DNA of 64,000 nt from DASPKT01 sp035626475 (GCA_035626475.1 DASPNP010000053.1:258350-322349), one strand, 5' to 3'. Counted from the stretch's first letter, positions 44,218 through 53,620 are shown. A program made the numbers and translations. Notes: a model not told the origin generated them from the letters alone.

Positions 44218-46335
44218 TCAGTTCCAGGGTCGGGCACCCCGCCCCGGCCGCACCGTCTCGACCCGCACGCCGTCGTGGCTCAGCCAGAGCGCGTGGGCGC
44301 CCCGGTCACGCAGGTCGCGCGGGCCGATGACCAGGGGTGCCCCGCACGGTCCGGCGACGCGGGTGATCACCAGATCGGCCGCCGCGCACTCCTCCGCCAG
44401 GGCGTCGCGCTCCAGCACGATTGCGACCTGCGCGCCGGGCCACGAGGGCGGCCGGTGGATGCAGGCTTGCCGGTCGCAGGACAGCACGCCGCCCGTGTCG
44501 CGCGGCCAAGCCGCGGGGCGTCCCGGCACGCCGTCGCGGCGGTGCCAGTTCTCCGCCTCGAAGCGGCCCGACCGGGCCGAGGTCACGACCAGCCGCCCGT
44601 CCGCGTCCCGCACGCCGACCAGACTGCCGGACGCGCTCACCAGCAGGTCCGGCCGGGGTGCCAGGAAGCCCAGCGCCAAGCCCAGCACGACCGGCACCGC
44701 GCCCCACCAGCGCCAGCGCCGCCGCCACAGGGCGAGCCACAGCCCGCCGGCAATGACTGCGATGAAGGCACCCGGATGCATCGCCGGCACCGTCAGCGTC
44801 GCGCCCGGCAGGTCGGCCACCTGGTGGGCTGTCCAAAGGATCGCCCGGGCGCCCAACCCCATGCCCTCCAAAGCCCAGCCCTCCAGCCCCAGGGGCATCA
44901 GCAGATAGGCCAGCACCCCGCAGGGCATGACCAGGAAACTGGTGATCGGCACCGCCACCAAGTTCGCCAGCAGACCGTAATTGGCGACCTGCTGGAAATG
45001 GTTCAGCGAGAAGGGCAGCGTCGCGATCGTGGCGACCACCGAGGTCAGGGACAAGCCCAGCACGTAGAGCCCGGCACGCCCCGCCCATCCGGCCCCGGAG
45101 TTCCACTCGGCCAGCCGCGGCGCCAGCGCCTCGTAGGTGGCGATCAGGCAGAGCACGGCCGCGAAGCTCATCTGGAAGCTCGGCCCCGACAGCGCCTCGG
45201 GGTGCAGCAGCAGGACAATGGTGGCGGCCAGCGCGATCACCCGCATGTTCAGCGCCGAGCGATCGACCATCACCGCCAGCAGCACCACGCCCGTCATCAG
45301 CGCCGAGCGCAGGGTCGGCACGGGCGCTCCCACCAGCATCGTGTAGGCGATGGTCGCCAGCAGGGCCGCCAGCGCCGCCCATTTCTTGATCGGCCGGCGC
45401 AGCGCCACGCCCTCCCACAGCGCCAGCAATGCCCGCACGGCGAAGAAGACGAGCCCCGCCACCAGCCCGACATGCAGCCCGGAGATGGAGAGCAGGTGCT
45501 GCAGGCCGGACTGGCGCATGGCCTCCAGGTCGCTCTCGGGGATGGCGGTCTGCTCACCGTTCAGCAGCGCCGTCGTGACCGCCGCCGCCGAGCCCTCCAG
45601 CCGCGCCGCGACCCGGACGGCGATCGCGTCGCGCAGCCCCTCCAGCCGGTCGGCTGTTGTCGGCGGCTCCGGCGGCCGCGGCAGGCGCTCGGCCGGCCCC
45701 AGCGCGAAGCCGACCCCGCCGATGCCGAGGAACCAGGCGTGGCGGCGGAAATCGAAGGCGCCGGGCTCCACCGGCTCGGACGGCGCGTCCAGCACCGCGA
45801 GAAGGCGCAGCCGGTCACCAGGACGCGGCGGCTCGTCACCCTCATGCAGGCGGACCCGCACCCGGGCCGGCGTGCGCGACGGCGGCAGGCGCTCGATGCG
45901 CGGGTCCGCCAGCACCACGCGAAGCCCCTCCTCCAGCCGATCCAGCTGCACCACCCGGCCTTCCACCCGCACCGGCCCGATCTCGTCCGCCAGCATCGGG
46001 GCGGCGACCAGGGCGGTGCGCAGCTGCGCGGCGGAGAAGCCCAGGCCGGCCACCAGCAGCGCCGCGGCCAGGGGCGCTGCGGCGCGCTCCCGCACCGCCA
46101 GTAGCAGGCAGCCGGCCAGCGCCGACAGGAAGGGGCCCAAGAGGGCCGGCGGCTCCCGCTCCAGCGCGAAATAGGCGGATATGCCGAGGCCCAGCGCCAC
46201 CGGCGCCCACAGGGCCCAGCGGTCGCGCTCGGCCAGGAAGGGTGCCGCCATGCGCGCGGCGAGGCCGTGACGGGACGGTCCGTCCCAGTCCGCATCGCCG
46301 GCGTCGAGCGCCTCATCCAGGGCCGGTCCGCTCAT
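44218..46335 (-). CDS. comEC: ComEC/Rec2-family DNA uptake membrane protein
   Basis: Membrane channel family thought to pass single-stranded DNA into the cytoplasm. The 705 residues contain two N-terminal helices, an OB-like domain (about 115-215), the competence domain with TALLNGEQTAIPESDLEAMR and HLLSISGLHVGLVAGLVFF, and many membrane helices. After about residue 560 a short C-terminal domain follows that lacks the HXHXDH metal motif of the metallo-beta-lactamase domain in full ComEC. It is divergent from gltX over 120 bp. No other competence gene is present, so uptake function is uncertain. Confidence 0.93.
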   Translation of the reverse strand: MSGPALDEALDAGDADWDGPSRHGLAARMAAPFLAERDRWALWAPVALGLGISAYFALEREPPALLGPFLSALAGCLLLAVRERAAAPLAAALLVAGLGFSAAQLRTALVAAPMLADEIGPVRVEGRVVQLDRLEEGLRVVLADPRIERLPPSRTPARVRVRLHEGDEPPRPGDRLRLLAVLDAPSEPVEPGAFDFRRHAWFLGIGGVGFALGPAERLPRPPEPPTTADRLEGLRDAIAVRVAARLEGSAAAVTTALLNGEQTAIPESDLEAMRQSGLQHLLSISGLHVGLVAGLVFFAVRALLALWEGVALRRPIKKWAALAALLATIAYTMLVGAPVPTLRSALMTGVVLLAVMVDRSALNMRVIALAATIVLLLHPEALSGPSFQMSFAAVLCLIATYEALAPRLAEWNSGAGWAGRAGLYVLGLSLTSVVATIATLPFSLNHFQQVANYGLLANLVAVPITSFLVMPCGVLAYLLMPLGLEGWALEGMGLGARAILWTAHQVADLPGATLTVPAMHPGAFIAVIAGGLWLALWRRRWRWWGAVPVVLGLALGFLAPRPDLLVSASGSLVGVRDADGRLVVTSARSGRFEAENWHRRDGVPGRPAAWPRDTGGVLSCDRQACIHRPPSWPGAQVAIVLERDALAEECAAADLVITRVAGPCGAPLVIGPRDLRDRGAHALWLSHDGVRVETVRPGRGARPWN

Positions 46336-46455
46336 CGCGCGGGGCCCGTCCCTTCTATCCGCTTGCAGGGGTGGCGCCCGCCCGCGTCGGGGTGCATTGT
46401 CCTCTCCCCTGTGCTAAACCGCGAACCCATCCTAAGCCCTTTGCCCAGGTCCGTC

Positions 46456-47874
46456 ATGAGCGCCGCTTCGAAGATCGTCACCCGCTTCGCCCCCTCGCCG
46501 ACCGGCTTCCTGCATATCGGCGGCGCCCGCACGGCGCTGTTCAACTGGCTCTATTCGCGCCGGCACGGCGGCACCTTCCTGCTGCGGATCGAGGACACCG
46601 ACCGCGCCCGCTCCACCCAGGAGGCGGTCGACGCCATCCTGGACGGGCTCTCCTGGCTGGGGCTGCAATGGGACGGCGACGCGATCAGCCAGTTCGAGCG
46701 CAAGGACCGGCACGCCGAGGTCGCGCGGGAGATGCTGGCCAAGGGCCGCGCCTACTATTGCTACGCCTCCCAGGAGGAGCTCGACGCCATGCGCGAGCGG
46801 CAGAAGGCCGAGGGCCTGCCGCTGCGCTATGACGGCCGCTGGCGCGACCGCGACCCGTCCGAGGCTCCGGCGGGCGTGAAGCCGGTGATCCGGCTGAAGG
46901 CCCAGACCGAGGGCGAGACGGTCCTGCAGGATTCGGTGCAGGGCGAGGTCCGGGTGCGCAACGACCAGCTCGACGACATGGTGCTGCTGCGCGGCGACGG
47001 CACGCCCACCTACATGCTGGCCGTGGTGGTGGACGACCACGACATGGGCGTGACCCAGGTCATCCGCGGCGACGACCATCTGACCAACACCTTCCGCCAG
47101 CTCCAGATCTACGACGCCATGGGCTGGGAGGCGCCGAAGTTCGCGCATATCCCGCTGATCCACGGGCCGGACGGCGCGAAGCTGTCCAAGCGCCACGGGG
47201 CGCTGGGCGTCGACGCCTACCGGGACATGGGCTACCTGCCCGAGGCGCTGCGCAACTACCTGCTGCGCCTGGGCTGGAGCCATGGCGACGACGAGATCAT
47301 CTCCACCGATCAGGCGATCGAGTGGTTCAACCTGGAGTCCATCGGCCGCGGCCCCTCGCGCATGGACTTCACGAAGCTGGAGAATCTGAACGGACATTAT
47401 ATCCGCCAAGCGGATGACAACCGTCTGGTCTCCTTGATCGCGCCGCGGATCGAGACCAAGCTCGGGCGGACGCTGGAGCAGGCCGAGCGCGACCTGCTGC
47501 TGCGCGCCATGAACGGGCTGAAGCAGCGGGCGAAGACGATCGTGGAACTTGCCGACAGCGCGGTGTTTTACGTGGCACGGCGCCCGCTCGGCCTGGATGA
47601 GAAGGCGGCCGCCCTGCTGACGCCGGAGGCGAAGGCGCAGCTGTCCGACCTGGCCGCCCTGTTCGCCGACGCGCCCGACTGGACCGCCGCCACGCTCGAG
47701 GGGCTGGTGCGCGAGCATGCGGAGCGGACCGGCCTGAAGCTGGGCAAGCTGGCGCAGCCGTTGCGCGCCGCACTATCGGGCTCGACGGTTTCGCCGCCGA
47801 TCTTTGAAGTGGCCGAAATTCTTGGCAAGGCCGAGGCCTTCGGACGCATCGAAGATGTTACGAAGGGGGCCTGA
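46456..47874 (+). CDS. gltX: Glutamate-tRNA ligase
   Basis: Charges tRNA-Glu, and in bacteria lacking GlnRS also tRNA-Gln. The 472 residues have the class I motif FAPSPTGFLHIGGART (HIGH-like, H20) and KLSKR (242-246). The C-terminal anticodon domain is complete. The start at 46456 (MSAASKIVTRFAPS) matches family N-termini; an in-frame reading from 46267 would overlap comEC. Many alphaproteobacteria have two GltX copies, so glutamylation of tRNA-Gln by this copy is possible. Confidence 0.97.
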   Translation: MSAASKIVTRFAPSPTGFLHIGGARTALFNWLYSRRHGGTFLLRIEDTDRARSTQEAVDAILDGLSWLGLQWDGDAISQFERKDRHAEVAREMLAKGRAYYCYASQEELDAMRERQKAEGLPLRYDGRWRDRDPSEAPAGVKPVIRLKAQTEGETVLQDSVQGEVRVRNDQLDDMVLLRGDGTPTYMLAVVVDDHDMGVTQVIRGDDHLTNTFRQLQIYDAMGWEAPKFAHIPLIHGPDGAKLSKRHGALGVDAYRDMGYLPEALRNYLLRLGWSHGDDEIISTDQAIEWFNLESIGRGPSRMDFTKLENLNGHYIRQADDNRLVSLIAPRIETKLGRTLEQAERDLLLRAMNGLKQRAKTIVELADSAVFYVARRPLGLDEKAAALLTPEAKAQLSDLAALFADAPDWTAATLEGLVREHAERTGLKLGKLAQPLRAALSGSTVSPPIFEVAEILGKAEAFGRIEDVTKGA

Positions 47875-47889
47875 TTTTTTGCAGGTGCG

Positions 47890-47918
47890 TTGCCTTGGCC
47901 GTGCCGCCCCACTAAAGT
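47890..47918 (+). promoter_or_regulatory. Candidate promoter for gltA
   Basis: TTGCCT, 17 bp, TAAAGT, 65 bp before the gltA ATG. A GGGGCC-ACAG-GGCCCC hairpin (47942-47957) in the leader precedes the GAGGA ribosome site. Confidence 0.5.
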
Positions 47919-47983
47919 GCCTGTGACAATCCAAGAACCAAGGGGCCACAGGGCCCCCTCCCGCTGAACGAGGACAGCCTGAC

Positions 47984-49288
47984 ATGAGCCAGACCGACAA
48001 AACGGTCACGCTGACGGACCACGCGACCGGAAAGTCCTACACGCTGCCGGTGCTGCAAGGCACGACGGGGCCGGACGTGCTCGACATCCGCAAGCTCTAC
48101 GGCGAATCCGGGTATTTCACCTACGATCCGGGCTTCACCTCGACCGGCAGCTGCGAGTCGAAGATCACCTACATCGATGGCGATGAAGGCATCCTGCTGC
48201 ACCGCGGCTACCCCATCGAGCAGCTGGCCGAGGACAGCGACTTCCTCGAGGTCTGCTACCTGCTGCTGAACGGCGAGCTGCCGGACGCCAAGCAGAAGGA
48301 CGAGTTCTGCCGCAACATCACCTATCACACGATGGTGCATGAGCAGCTGTCGAACTTCTACCGGGGCTTCCGCCGCGACGCGCACCCGATGGCCGTGATG
48401 TGCGGCGTGGTCGGCGCGCTCTCGGCCTTCTACCACGACAGCACCGACATCGAGGATGAGCGCCAGCGGGTCATCGCCACGCACCGCCTGATCGCCAAGA
48501 TGCCGACCATCGCCGCCATGGCGTACAAGTACTCGGTCGGCCAGCCCTTCGTGTATCCGCGCAACGATCTGGGCTACGCCGAGAACTTCCTGCACATGAC
48601 CTTCGCGGTCCCGTGCGAGGAGTACAAGATCAACCCCGTCATCGCCAAGGCGATGGACCGGATCTTCATCCTGCACGCCGACCATGAGCAGAACGCGTCG
48701 ACCTCGACCGTGCGGCTCGCCGGTTCCTCGGGCGCCAACCCCTTCGCCTGCATCGCCGCCGGCATCGCCTCGCTGTGGGGTCCCGCCCATGGCGGCGCCA
48801 ACGAGGCCGTGCTGAAGATGCTCATGGAGATCGGCCACAAGGACCGCATCCCCGAGTTCGTGAAGCGCGCCAAGGACAAGAACGACAGCTTCCGCCTGAT
48901 GGGCTTCGGCCACCGGGTCTACAAGAACTACGACCCGCGCGCGAAGGTCATGCAGCGCACCTGCCACGAGGTGCTGAACGAGCTGGGGATCAAGGACGAC
49001 CCGCTGCTCGACATCGCCGTGGAGCTGGAGCGCATCGCCCTGCAGGATGAGTACTTCATCGAGAAGAAGCTCTACCCGAACGTCGACTTCTACTCGGGCA
49101 TCATCCTGAAGGCGATCGGCTTCCCGACCAGCATGTTCACCGTGCTGTTCGCCATCGCGCGCACCGTCGGCTGGGTGTCGCAGTGGAAGGAGATGATCGA
49201 GGACCCGACGCAGAAGATCGGCCGTCCGCGCCAGCTCTACACCGGCGCGACCCAGCGGCAGTTCGTGCCGCTGAACAAGCGTGGCTGA
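47984..49288 (+). CDS. gltA: Citrate synthase
   Basis: First enzyme of the citric acid cycle: condenses acetyl-CoA, made by the PDH complex encoded at 17-23 kb, with oxaloacetate. The 434 residues are of the longer type II (hexameric, NADH-sensitive) form. Catalytic segments HADHEQNASTSTVRLAGSSG, WGPAHGGANEAVLKML and MGFGHRVYKNYDPR are present, with the aspartate in NVDFYSG. It probably has its own promoter and ends at a GC-rich hairpin. Confidence 0.98.
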   Translation: MSQTDKTVTLTDHATGKSYTLPVLQGTTGPDVLDIRKLYGESGYFTYDPGFTSTGSCESKITYIDGDEGILLHRGYPIEQLAEDSDFLEVCYLLLNGELPDAKQKDEFCRNITYHTMVHEQLSNFYRGFRRDAHPMAVMCGVVGALSAFYHDSTDIEDERQRVIATHRLIAKMPTIAAMAYKYSVGQPFVYPRNDLGYAENFLHMTFAVPCEEYKINPVIAKAMDRIFILHADHEQNASTSTVRLAGSSGANPFACIAAGIASLWGPAHGGANEAVLKMLMEIGHKDRIPEFVKRAKDKNDSFRLMGFGHRVYKNYDPRAKVMQRTCHEVLNELGIKDDPLLDIAVELERIALQDEYFIEKKLYPNVDFYSGIILKAIGFPTSMFTVLFAIARTVGWVSQWKEMIEDPTQKIGRPRQLYTGATQRQFVPLNKRG

Positions 49289-49312
49289 GCGGGCCAACCC
49301 CCGCAACGGGTC

Positions 49313-49339
49313 GGGCGGTCCCCCAACGGGGACCGTCCC
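49313..49339 (+). terminator. Hairpin after gltA
   Basis: Stem CGGTCCCC / GGGGACCG with loop CAAC, extended by GGG/CCC past a one-base bulge, 25 bp after the gltA stop. There is no T-run. It may end gltA transcription or only protect its 3' end. Confidence 0.42.
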
Positions 49340-49352
49340 GCCCTCCCGGGGC

Positions 49353-49517
49353 ATGTCCGCCCGGGTCCTGATCGTGCCGCCGCGGCTCGCCCGCGGCGTC
49401 ATCGCCCCTGCCGCCAACGACAATCCGGAGCCGCCGGGGCCGCGCCTGATGCGGTTCGGCTGGATCGCCCTGGCACTGGCGCTGGTGATCCTCTACGCGC
49501 TGTTCACTCACCGCTGA
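49353..49517 (+). CDS. Possible small single-span membrane protein
   Basis: A 54-residue ORF starting after the gltA hairpin. The N-terminal part is Pro/Ala-rich with AANDN, and a C-terminal hydrophobic run (about 34-51, GWIALALALVILYALF) would be one membrane segment. Small AANDN-plus-helix proteins occur in alphaproteobacteria, but none is assigned here. An in-frame ATG at 49281 exists, but that reading would pass through the hairpin. The stop overlaps the PAP2 gene 3' end by 10 bp. Coding status is uncertain. Confidence 0.42.
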   Translation: MSARVLIVPPRLARGVIAPAANDNPEPPGPRLMRFGWIALALALVILYALFTHR

Positions 49518-50284
49518 GGGGCACCGCTGACGGGCAGCGGCGCTTCGTCCCGCATTTCCGCTGGCGCGGGCTTGTCGTCCAGCGACGGCTCCCTGCGGCG
49601 CAACAGCCGCGCGATGCCCCAGCAGGCCAGGGCCCAGCCCGCCCCGGCCGTCCAGCCGGCCGCCACGTCGCTGGGCCAGTGCACCCCCAGATAGACCCGG
49701 CTCGTCCCGATCAGCAGGGTCAGCCCCAGCGCCAATAATAGGAAGAATGCCTTCAGCCGCCGGTTCGGCTGGGTCCGCGCCAGCATGGCGCCGAGAGTCA
49801 GGTAGACGGCGGCCGAGAGCATGGCGTGGCCGCTCGGGAAGCTGTTGGTCAGCACCTCCACCCCGTGCGGCACCAAATCCGGGCGCGGTCGGGCGAAGAA
49901 GTCCTTCAGCAGGATATTGAGGCCGAGCGCGCCGCCCACCGCCATGGTCACCAGCAGCGCCGCCCCGGCCTTGCGGTTCATCAGCAGATACAGCACGGTC
50001 ACCAGGGTCATGACCATCAGCACCGGCACCCCGCCGAGCGAGGTCAGGTCCCGCGCCGTCAGTTCCAGCCAGTGCGGGCCCACGGGATCGGCGAGGTCGC
50101 CCGGCGTGCGGAGCGCCAGCATCACGGCCTCATCGACCGCGTGCGTCTCGCCCTCGCCCATCTCCTCGGCCAGCCAGGCGAAGATCCAGAAGGCGGCGCC
50201 GGCCAGCGGCAGCGGCAGGATCAGCCGCGCCTCCAGCTTGCCCAGCCGCCGCAGGCCCTGCCGCCATCTCCCGTCCTGCGCCAT
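49508..50284 (-). CDS. PAP2-superfamily membrane phosphatase
   Basis: A 258-residue lipid phosphatase-like protein with about six membrane segments. All three PAP2 motifs are present: KDFFARPRP (127-135), PSGH (150-153) and SRVYLGVHWPSD (195-206), with the catalytic histidine in the last. It could act on undecaprenyl diphosphate or phosphatidic acid; the undecaprenyl role would fit the uppS gene later in the window but is unproven. It follows lpxB by 63 bp on the same strand. Confidence 0.92.
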   Translation of the reverse strand: MAQDGRWRQGLRRLGKLEARLILPLPLAGAAFWIFAWLAEEMGEGETHAVDEAVMLALRTPGDLADPVGPHWLELTARDLTSLGGVPVLMVMTLVTVLYLLMNRKAGAALLVTMAVGGALGLNILLKDFFARPRPDLVPHGVEVLTNSFPSGHAMLSAAVYLTLGAMLARTQPNRRLKAFFLLLALGLTLLIGTSRVYLGVHWPSDVAAGWTAGAGWALACWGIARLLRRREPSLDDKPAPAEMRDEAPLPVSGAPQR

Positions 50285-50347
50285 GATCCCTCCCGCGCGT
50301 CATGAAAGCGCAACAGCCGAGGGCGGGTCCGGGTTCAGCGCCAAGTC

Positions 50348-51517
50348 TCAGCGCCGTTGGGCGACCAGGTCCAGCACCACCCGCGCCGCCCGGTGGGACG
50401 GCGGATCGTCGCCCTGCCCGAGCCAGCGCGCCACCTCCGCCACCCCGTCGATCTGCGCCGTACGGGCGGCGGGATCGTCGAGCAGGCGGCCGAACGCCTC
50501 TGCCAGCTTCGGCGGGGTACAGTCCTCCTGCAGCAGTTCCGGCACCAGCGGCCGGTCCAGCATGATGTTGACCAGATTCACGTAGCGCACCGTGATCAGC
50601 CGGCGGTACAGCCGGTAGGTCAGCGGGTGGATGCGGTAGGCGATCACCGCCGGCAGCCGCGCCAGCGCCAGCTCGAGCGCCACCGTGCCACTGGCCGCCA
50701 GGGCCACCTCGCTCGCGGCGAAGGCGCCGTACTTCTCGGCATCGCCCTCCACCACCAGCACCGGCACCGGCCAGGAGGCCACGGCCTCGCGCACCAGCCC
50801 CGCCACCTGCGGCACGGTCGGCACCACCACATGCAGGCCGGGATGGGTGGGCGCCAGCAGTGCCAGGGTGGCGCCGAAATCGGGCAGCAGCCTGGTGACC
50901 TCGCTCCGGCGGCTGCCGGGCAGCACCGTCACCAGCCGCGCCGCGTCCGGGATGCCGTGGCGGGCGCGGAAGGCCGGCCCGTCGCCCCGGTCGGCGCCGC
51001 CCTCGACCACGGGATGGCCGACGAAGCTGCAGGGCAGCCCCACCTTCTCGAACCAGGGGGGTTCGAAGGGAAGGAGCGCCAGCAGATGGTCCAGGAAGCG
51101 CGCGATCTTGGCCGCCCGCCCGGGCCGCCAGGCCCAGACGGTCGGCGCGACATAGTGGACGAAGCGGATGTCCGGCCGGGCCTTCTTCACCCGCCGGGCG
51201 ATGCGGAAGCAGAAGTCAGGCGCATCGATGGTGACGACCGCGTCCGGCCGCATCTCCAGCACGGCGCGGGTGGTCTGCGACAGGCGGCGGATCAGGTTGG
51301 GCAGCTTCGGCAACAGCTCGGCCAAGCCGAACAGGGTCAGCTCCGCCATGGGGAACAGGCTCTCCAGCCCCTCCGCCACCATGCGCTCGCCGCCCACCCC
51401 GGCGAAGCGCACGCGCCCGCCGGTCTCCTGCTTCAACGCCGCCATCAGCCGGGCGCCCAGCACGTCGCCCGAGGGTTCGCCTGCCAGCAGGAAGATGAGA
51501 GGCGCGTCCACGGTCAT
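50348..51517 (-). CDS. lpxB: Lipid-A-disaccharide synthase
   Basis: GT19 glycosyltransferase that joins lipid X and UDP-2,3-diacylglucosamine. The 389 residues show AGEPSGDVLGARLMAAL near the N-terminus, VTIDAPDFCFRIAR, YVAPTVWAWRPGRAAKI and a C-terminal donor-binding region with ASGTVALELAL. Start and lpxI stop overlap by 4 bp (ATGA). It is the last gene of the lipid A cluster, downstream of lpxD-fabZ-lpxA-lpxI. Confidence 0.97.
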   Translation of the reverse strand: MTVDAPLIFLLAGEPSGDVLGARLMAALKQETGGRVRFAGVGGERMVAEGLESLFPMAELTLFGLAELLPKLPNLIRRLSQTTRAVLEMRPDAVVTIDAPDFCFRIARRVKKARPDIRFVHYVAPTVWAWRPGRAAKIARFLDHLLALLPFEPPWFEKVGLPCSFVGHPVVEGGADRGDGPAFRARHGIPDAARLVTVLPGSRRSEVTRLLPDFGATLALLAPTHPGLHVVVPTVPQVAGLVREAVASWPVPVLVVEGDAEKYGAFAASEVALAASGTVALELALARLPAVIAYRIHPLTYRLYRRLITVRYVNLVNIMLDRPLVPELLQEDCTPPKLAEAFGRLLDDPAARTAQIDGVAEVARWLGQGDDPPSHRAARVVLDLVAQRR

Positions 51518-52344
51518 TCCGGAGCCGAAACGCCTGTCAGGAACAGCCCGGCCGCATCGGCCGCCGCGACCGCCCGCTCCCGGCCCAGCAGCAGCGTGCC
51601 GCCCGCCTCCGCCGCGATGCCGCGGAATCCGGCGGCGGCGCAGCGCTCCACGGTGACGGGACCGATGGACGGCAGGTCCAGGCGGAGATCCTGTTGCGGC
51701 TTGCGCATCTTCACCAGGACCGGGCCGGCACCGTTGCGCCGCAGCTTGCCGCAGCGCTCCACCAGCGCGTCGGTGCCCTCGATCGCCTCCAGCCCCAGCA
51801 CGAGGCCCTGCTGCACCACAACGGCTTGGCCCACATCAAGTGATCCCAGCGCGCGGGCGGCGCGGATGCCGAGCGCGATGTCGACCGCCGCCTCGGCGTC
51901 CGGCGCCAGCCGGCCGAGCGGCCCGGCGGGGGTGAGCAGGCCTGCGACGATCTCCTGCACGCCGACGACCCGGAAGCCCTCCTCCTCCAGCGTCGCGGTG
52001 ACCGCCCGCAGCAACCCGTCATCGCCCAGCGCCTTGGCACCGATGCGGGCGAAGAACCTGGTGGCGAACCAGTCGGGGCGCAGCTCGGCGAGGCTGGGCC
52101 GTCGCACCCGGCCGGCCATGACGATCTCGGCCACGCCCTCCGCCTTCAGCCGGTCCAGCAGCGCGCCGGCGGCACCCAGGCGAAACCAGGCTGTGCCGTC
52201 CGGCAGCACGGCAGGCTCCGCCTGTCCCTCCAGGGCGGCGAGGAAGTACGGCCGGCCGGCGGCGCGGCAAGTCTCCACGAGGTGCCGGGGAAGCTCGCCA
52301 CCGCCGGCGATGATGCCGAGCTTGGCGGCGGGCGATACAACCAT
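51514..52344 (-). CDS. lpxI: UDP-2,3-diacylglucosamine pyrophosphatase LpxI
   Basis: Hydrolyses UDP-2,3-diacylglucosamine to lipid X, the alternative to LpxH used in alphaproteobacteria. The 276 residues (former DUF1009) show KLGIIAGGGELPRHLVE at the N-terminus, the middle segment VGVQEIVAGLLTPAGPLGR and a C-terminal part with LRLDLPSIGPVTVE. It fits between lpxA (11-bp gap) and lpxB (overlap), matching pathway order. Confidence 0.95.
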   Translation of the reverse strand: MVVSPAAKLGIIAGGGELPRHLVETCRAAGRPYFLAALEGQAEPAVLPDGTAWFRLGAAGALLDRLKAEGVAEIVMAGRVRRPSLAELRPDWFATRFFARIGAKALGDDGLLRAVTATLEEEGFRVVGVQEIVAGLLTPAGPLGRLAPDAEAAVDIALGIRAARALGSLDVGQAVVVQQGLVLGLEAIEGTDALVERCGKLRRNGAGPVLVKMRKPQQDLRLDLPSIGPVTVERCAAAGFRGIAAEAGGTLLLGRERAVAAADAAGLFLTGVSAPE

Positions 52345-52355
52345 GGGACCGCGCC

Positions 52356-53141
52356 TCAGCGCGGCTGGCAGAGCGGACGGTTGGTCCTGGCGCGGATGAA
52401 GCCCACGACCTCGGCGACCACCGGGCTCTGGAACTCGGAGGCGACGGCCTCCACCCGCTCGGCCATGGTCCCGTCGGCGGCGAACAGCCGGTCGAAGGCG
52501 GCGCGGGCGGCGTTGATGTCCTCGCGGGCGACGCCGCGGCGTTGCATGCCGATCAGGTTCAGCCCGGCCAGGAAGGCGCGGTCGCCCTTCACCAGGCCGT
52601 AGGGGATGACGTCGTTGTCCACGGCCGACATGCCGCCGATCATGGCGTGCGCGCCGATGCGGGTGAACTGCTGCACGGCCGACAGCCCGCCCAGGATGGC
52701 GAAGTCGCCGACCTCGACATGGCCCGCCAGCGTGGCGTTGTTGGCCAGGATGACGTTGTCGCCGACGATGCAGTCATGGGCGACGTGGCTGCTCATCATG
52801 AACAGGCAGTTGTCGCCGACTCGCGTCACCATGCCCCCGCCCTCGGTGCCGGGGTTCATGGTCACATGCTCGCGGATCTGGTTCTTGCGGCCGATGATCA
52901 GTTCGGACGCCTCGCCGTGGTACTTCAAATCCTGCGGCTTGTGGCCGATGGAGGCGAAGGGATAGATCTCCGTCCCCTCGCCGACGCTCGTGCGCCCCTC
53001 GACCACCACATGGGACTTCAGGACGACGCGGTCGCCCAGCGTCACCTCCGGCCCGACGACGCAGAACGGCCCGATCTGCACGTCCGCGCCGAGGCGGGCC
53101 GCCGGATCGACGACGGCGGTCGGATGGATGTGAGTGGCCAT
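52356..53141 (-). CDS. lpxA: UDP-N-acetylglucosamine acyltransferase
   Basis: First lipid A step; transfers a 3-hydroxyacyl chain from ACP to UDP-GlcNAc. The 261-residue left-handed beta-helix protein begins MATHIHPTAVVDPAARLG. It has catalytic H122 in VAHDC (H125 in E. coli) and GHKPQDLKYHGE for substrate binding. The C-terminal helical domain is intact. The start at 53141 is family-typical; a longer reading would overlap fabZ. Confidence 0.98.
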   Translation of the reverse strand: MATHIHPTAVVDPAARLGADVQIGPFCVVGPEVTLGDRVVLKSHVVVEGRTSVGEGTEIYPFASIGHKPQDLKYHGEASELIIGRKNQIREHVTMNPGTEGGGMVTRVGDNCLFMMSSHVAHDCIVGDNVILANNATLAGHVEVGDFAILGGLSAVQQFTRIGAHAMIGGMSAVDNDVIPYGLVKGDRAFLAGLNLIGMQRRGVAREDINAARAAFDRLFAADGTMAERVEAVASEFQSPVVAEVVGFIRARTNRPLCQPR

Positions 53142-53152
53142 GAGGAGATGGC

Positions 53153-53620
53153 TCAATCGTTCATCACGATCATGGCGGCATAGCTGGCCTCGGCGCACAG
53201 CACGCCGTCGACCCAGGCCTCGCCCTTGAACTTCCAGACGTTGCGGCGGTTCTGCTGCTTCTGGACCTTGATGTGGATCTGGTCGCCCGGGCCGATGGGG
53301 CGGCGGAAGCGCGCCTCCTCGATCGACATGAAATAGACCAGGCGCCCTTCCGACGACTCGCCCAGCGTGTGCATGACCAGCACGGCCGAGGTCTGGGCCA
53401 TGGCCTCCACGATCATGACGCCGGGCATGACCGGCTTCTGCGGGAAGTGGCCGACGAAGAACGGCTCGTTGATCGTCACGTTCTTGATGCCGGTGCAGCT
53501 CTCGCCCGGTACGATGTCGACGATCTTGTCGACCAGCAGCATCGGGTACCGGTGCGGGATCATCTCCATGATCCGCAGGATGTCGAGCTGGGTCACACTG
53601 TTCTTTTCAGTCGCGTCCAT
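53153..53620 (-). CDS. fabZ: 3-hydroxyacyl-ACP dehydratase FabZ
   Basis: Hot-dog fold dehydratase of fatty acid elongation, which competes with LpxA and LpxD for 3-hydroxyacyl-ACP. The 155 residues contain IPHRYPMLLVD and the active-site segment GHFPQKPVMPGVMIVEAMAQ with H58 and E72. Its start lies 14 bp inside the lpxD 3' end, so the two are translationally linked. Confidence 0.98.
   Translation of the reverse strand: MDATEKNSVTQLDILRIMEMIPHRYPMLLVDKIVDIVPGESCTGIKNVTINEPFFVGHFPQKPVMPGVMIVEAMAQTSAVLVMHTLGESSEGRLVYFMSIEEARFRRPIGPGDQIHIKVQKQQNRRNVWKFKGEAWVDGVLCAEASYAAMIVMND

Noticed and set aside
43539..44237. A 232-codon minus-strand frame after lexA
   Set aside because: It covers the palindromic repeats and runs antisense to the hypothetical gene at 43803; composition is low-complexity and no ribosome site was found.
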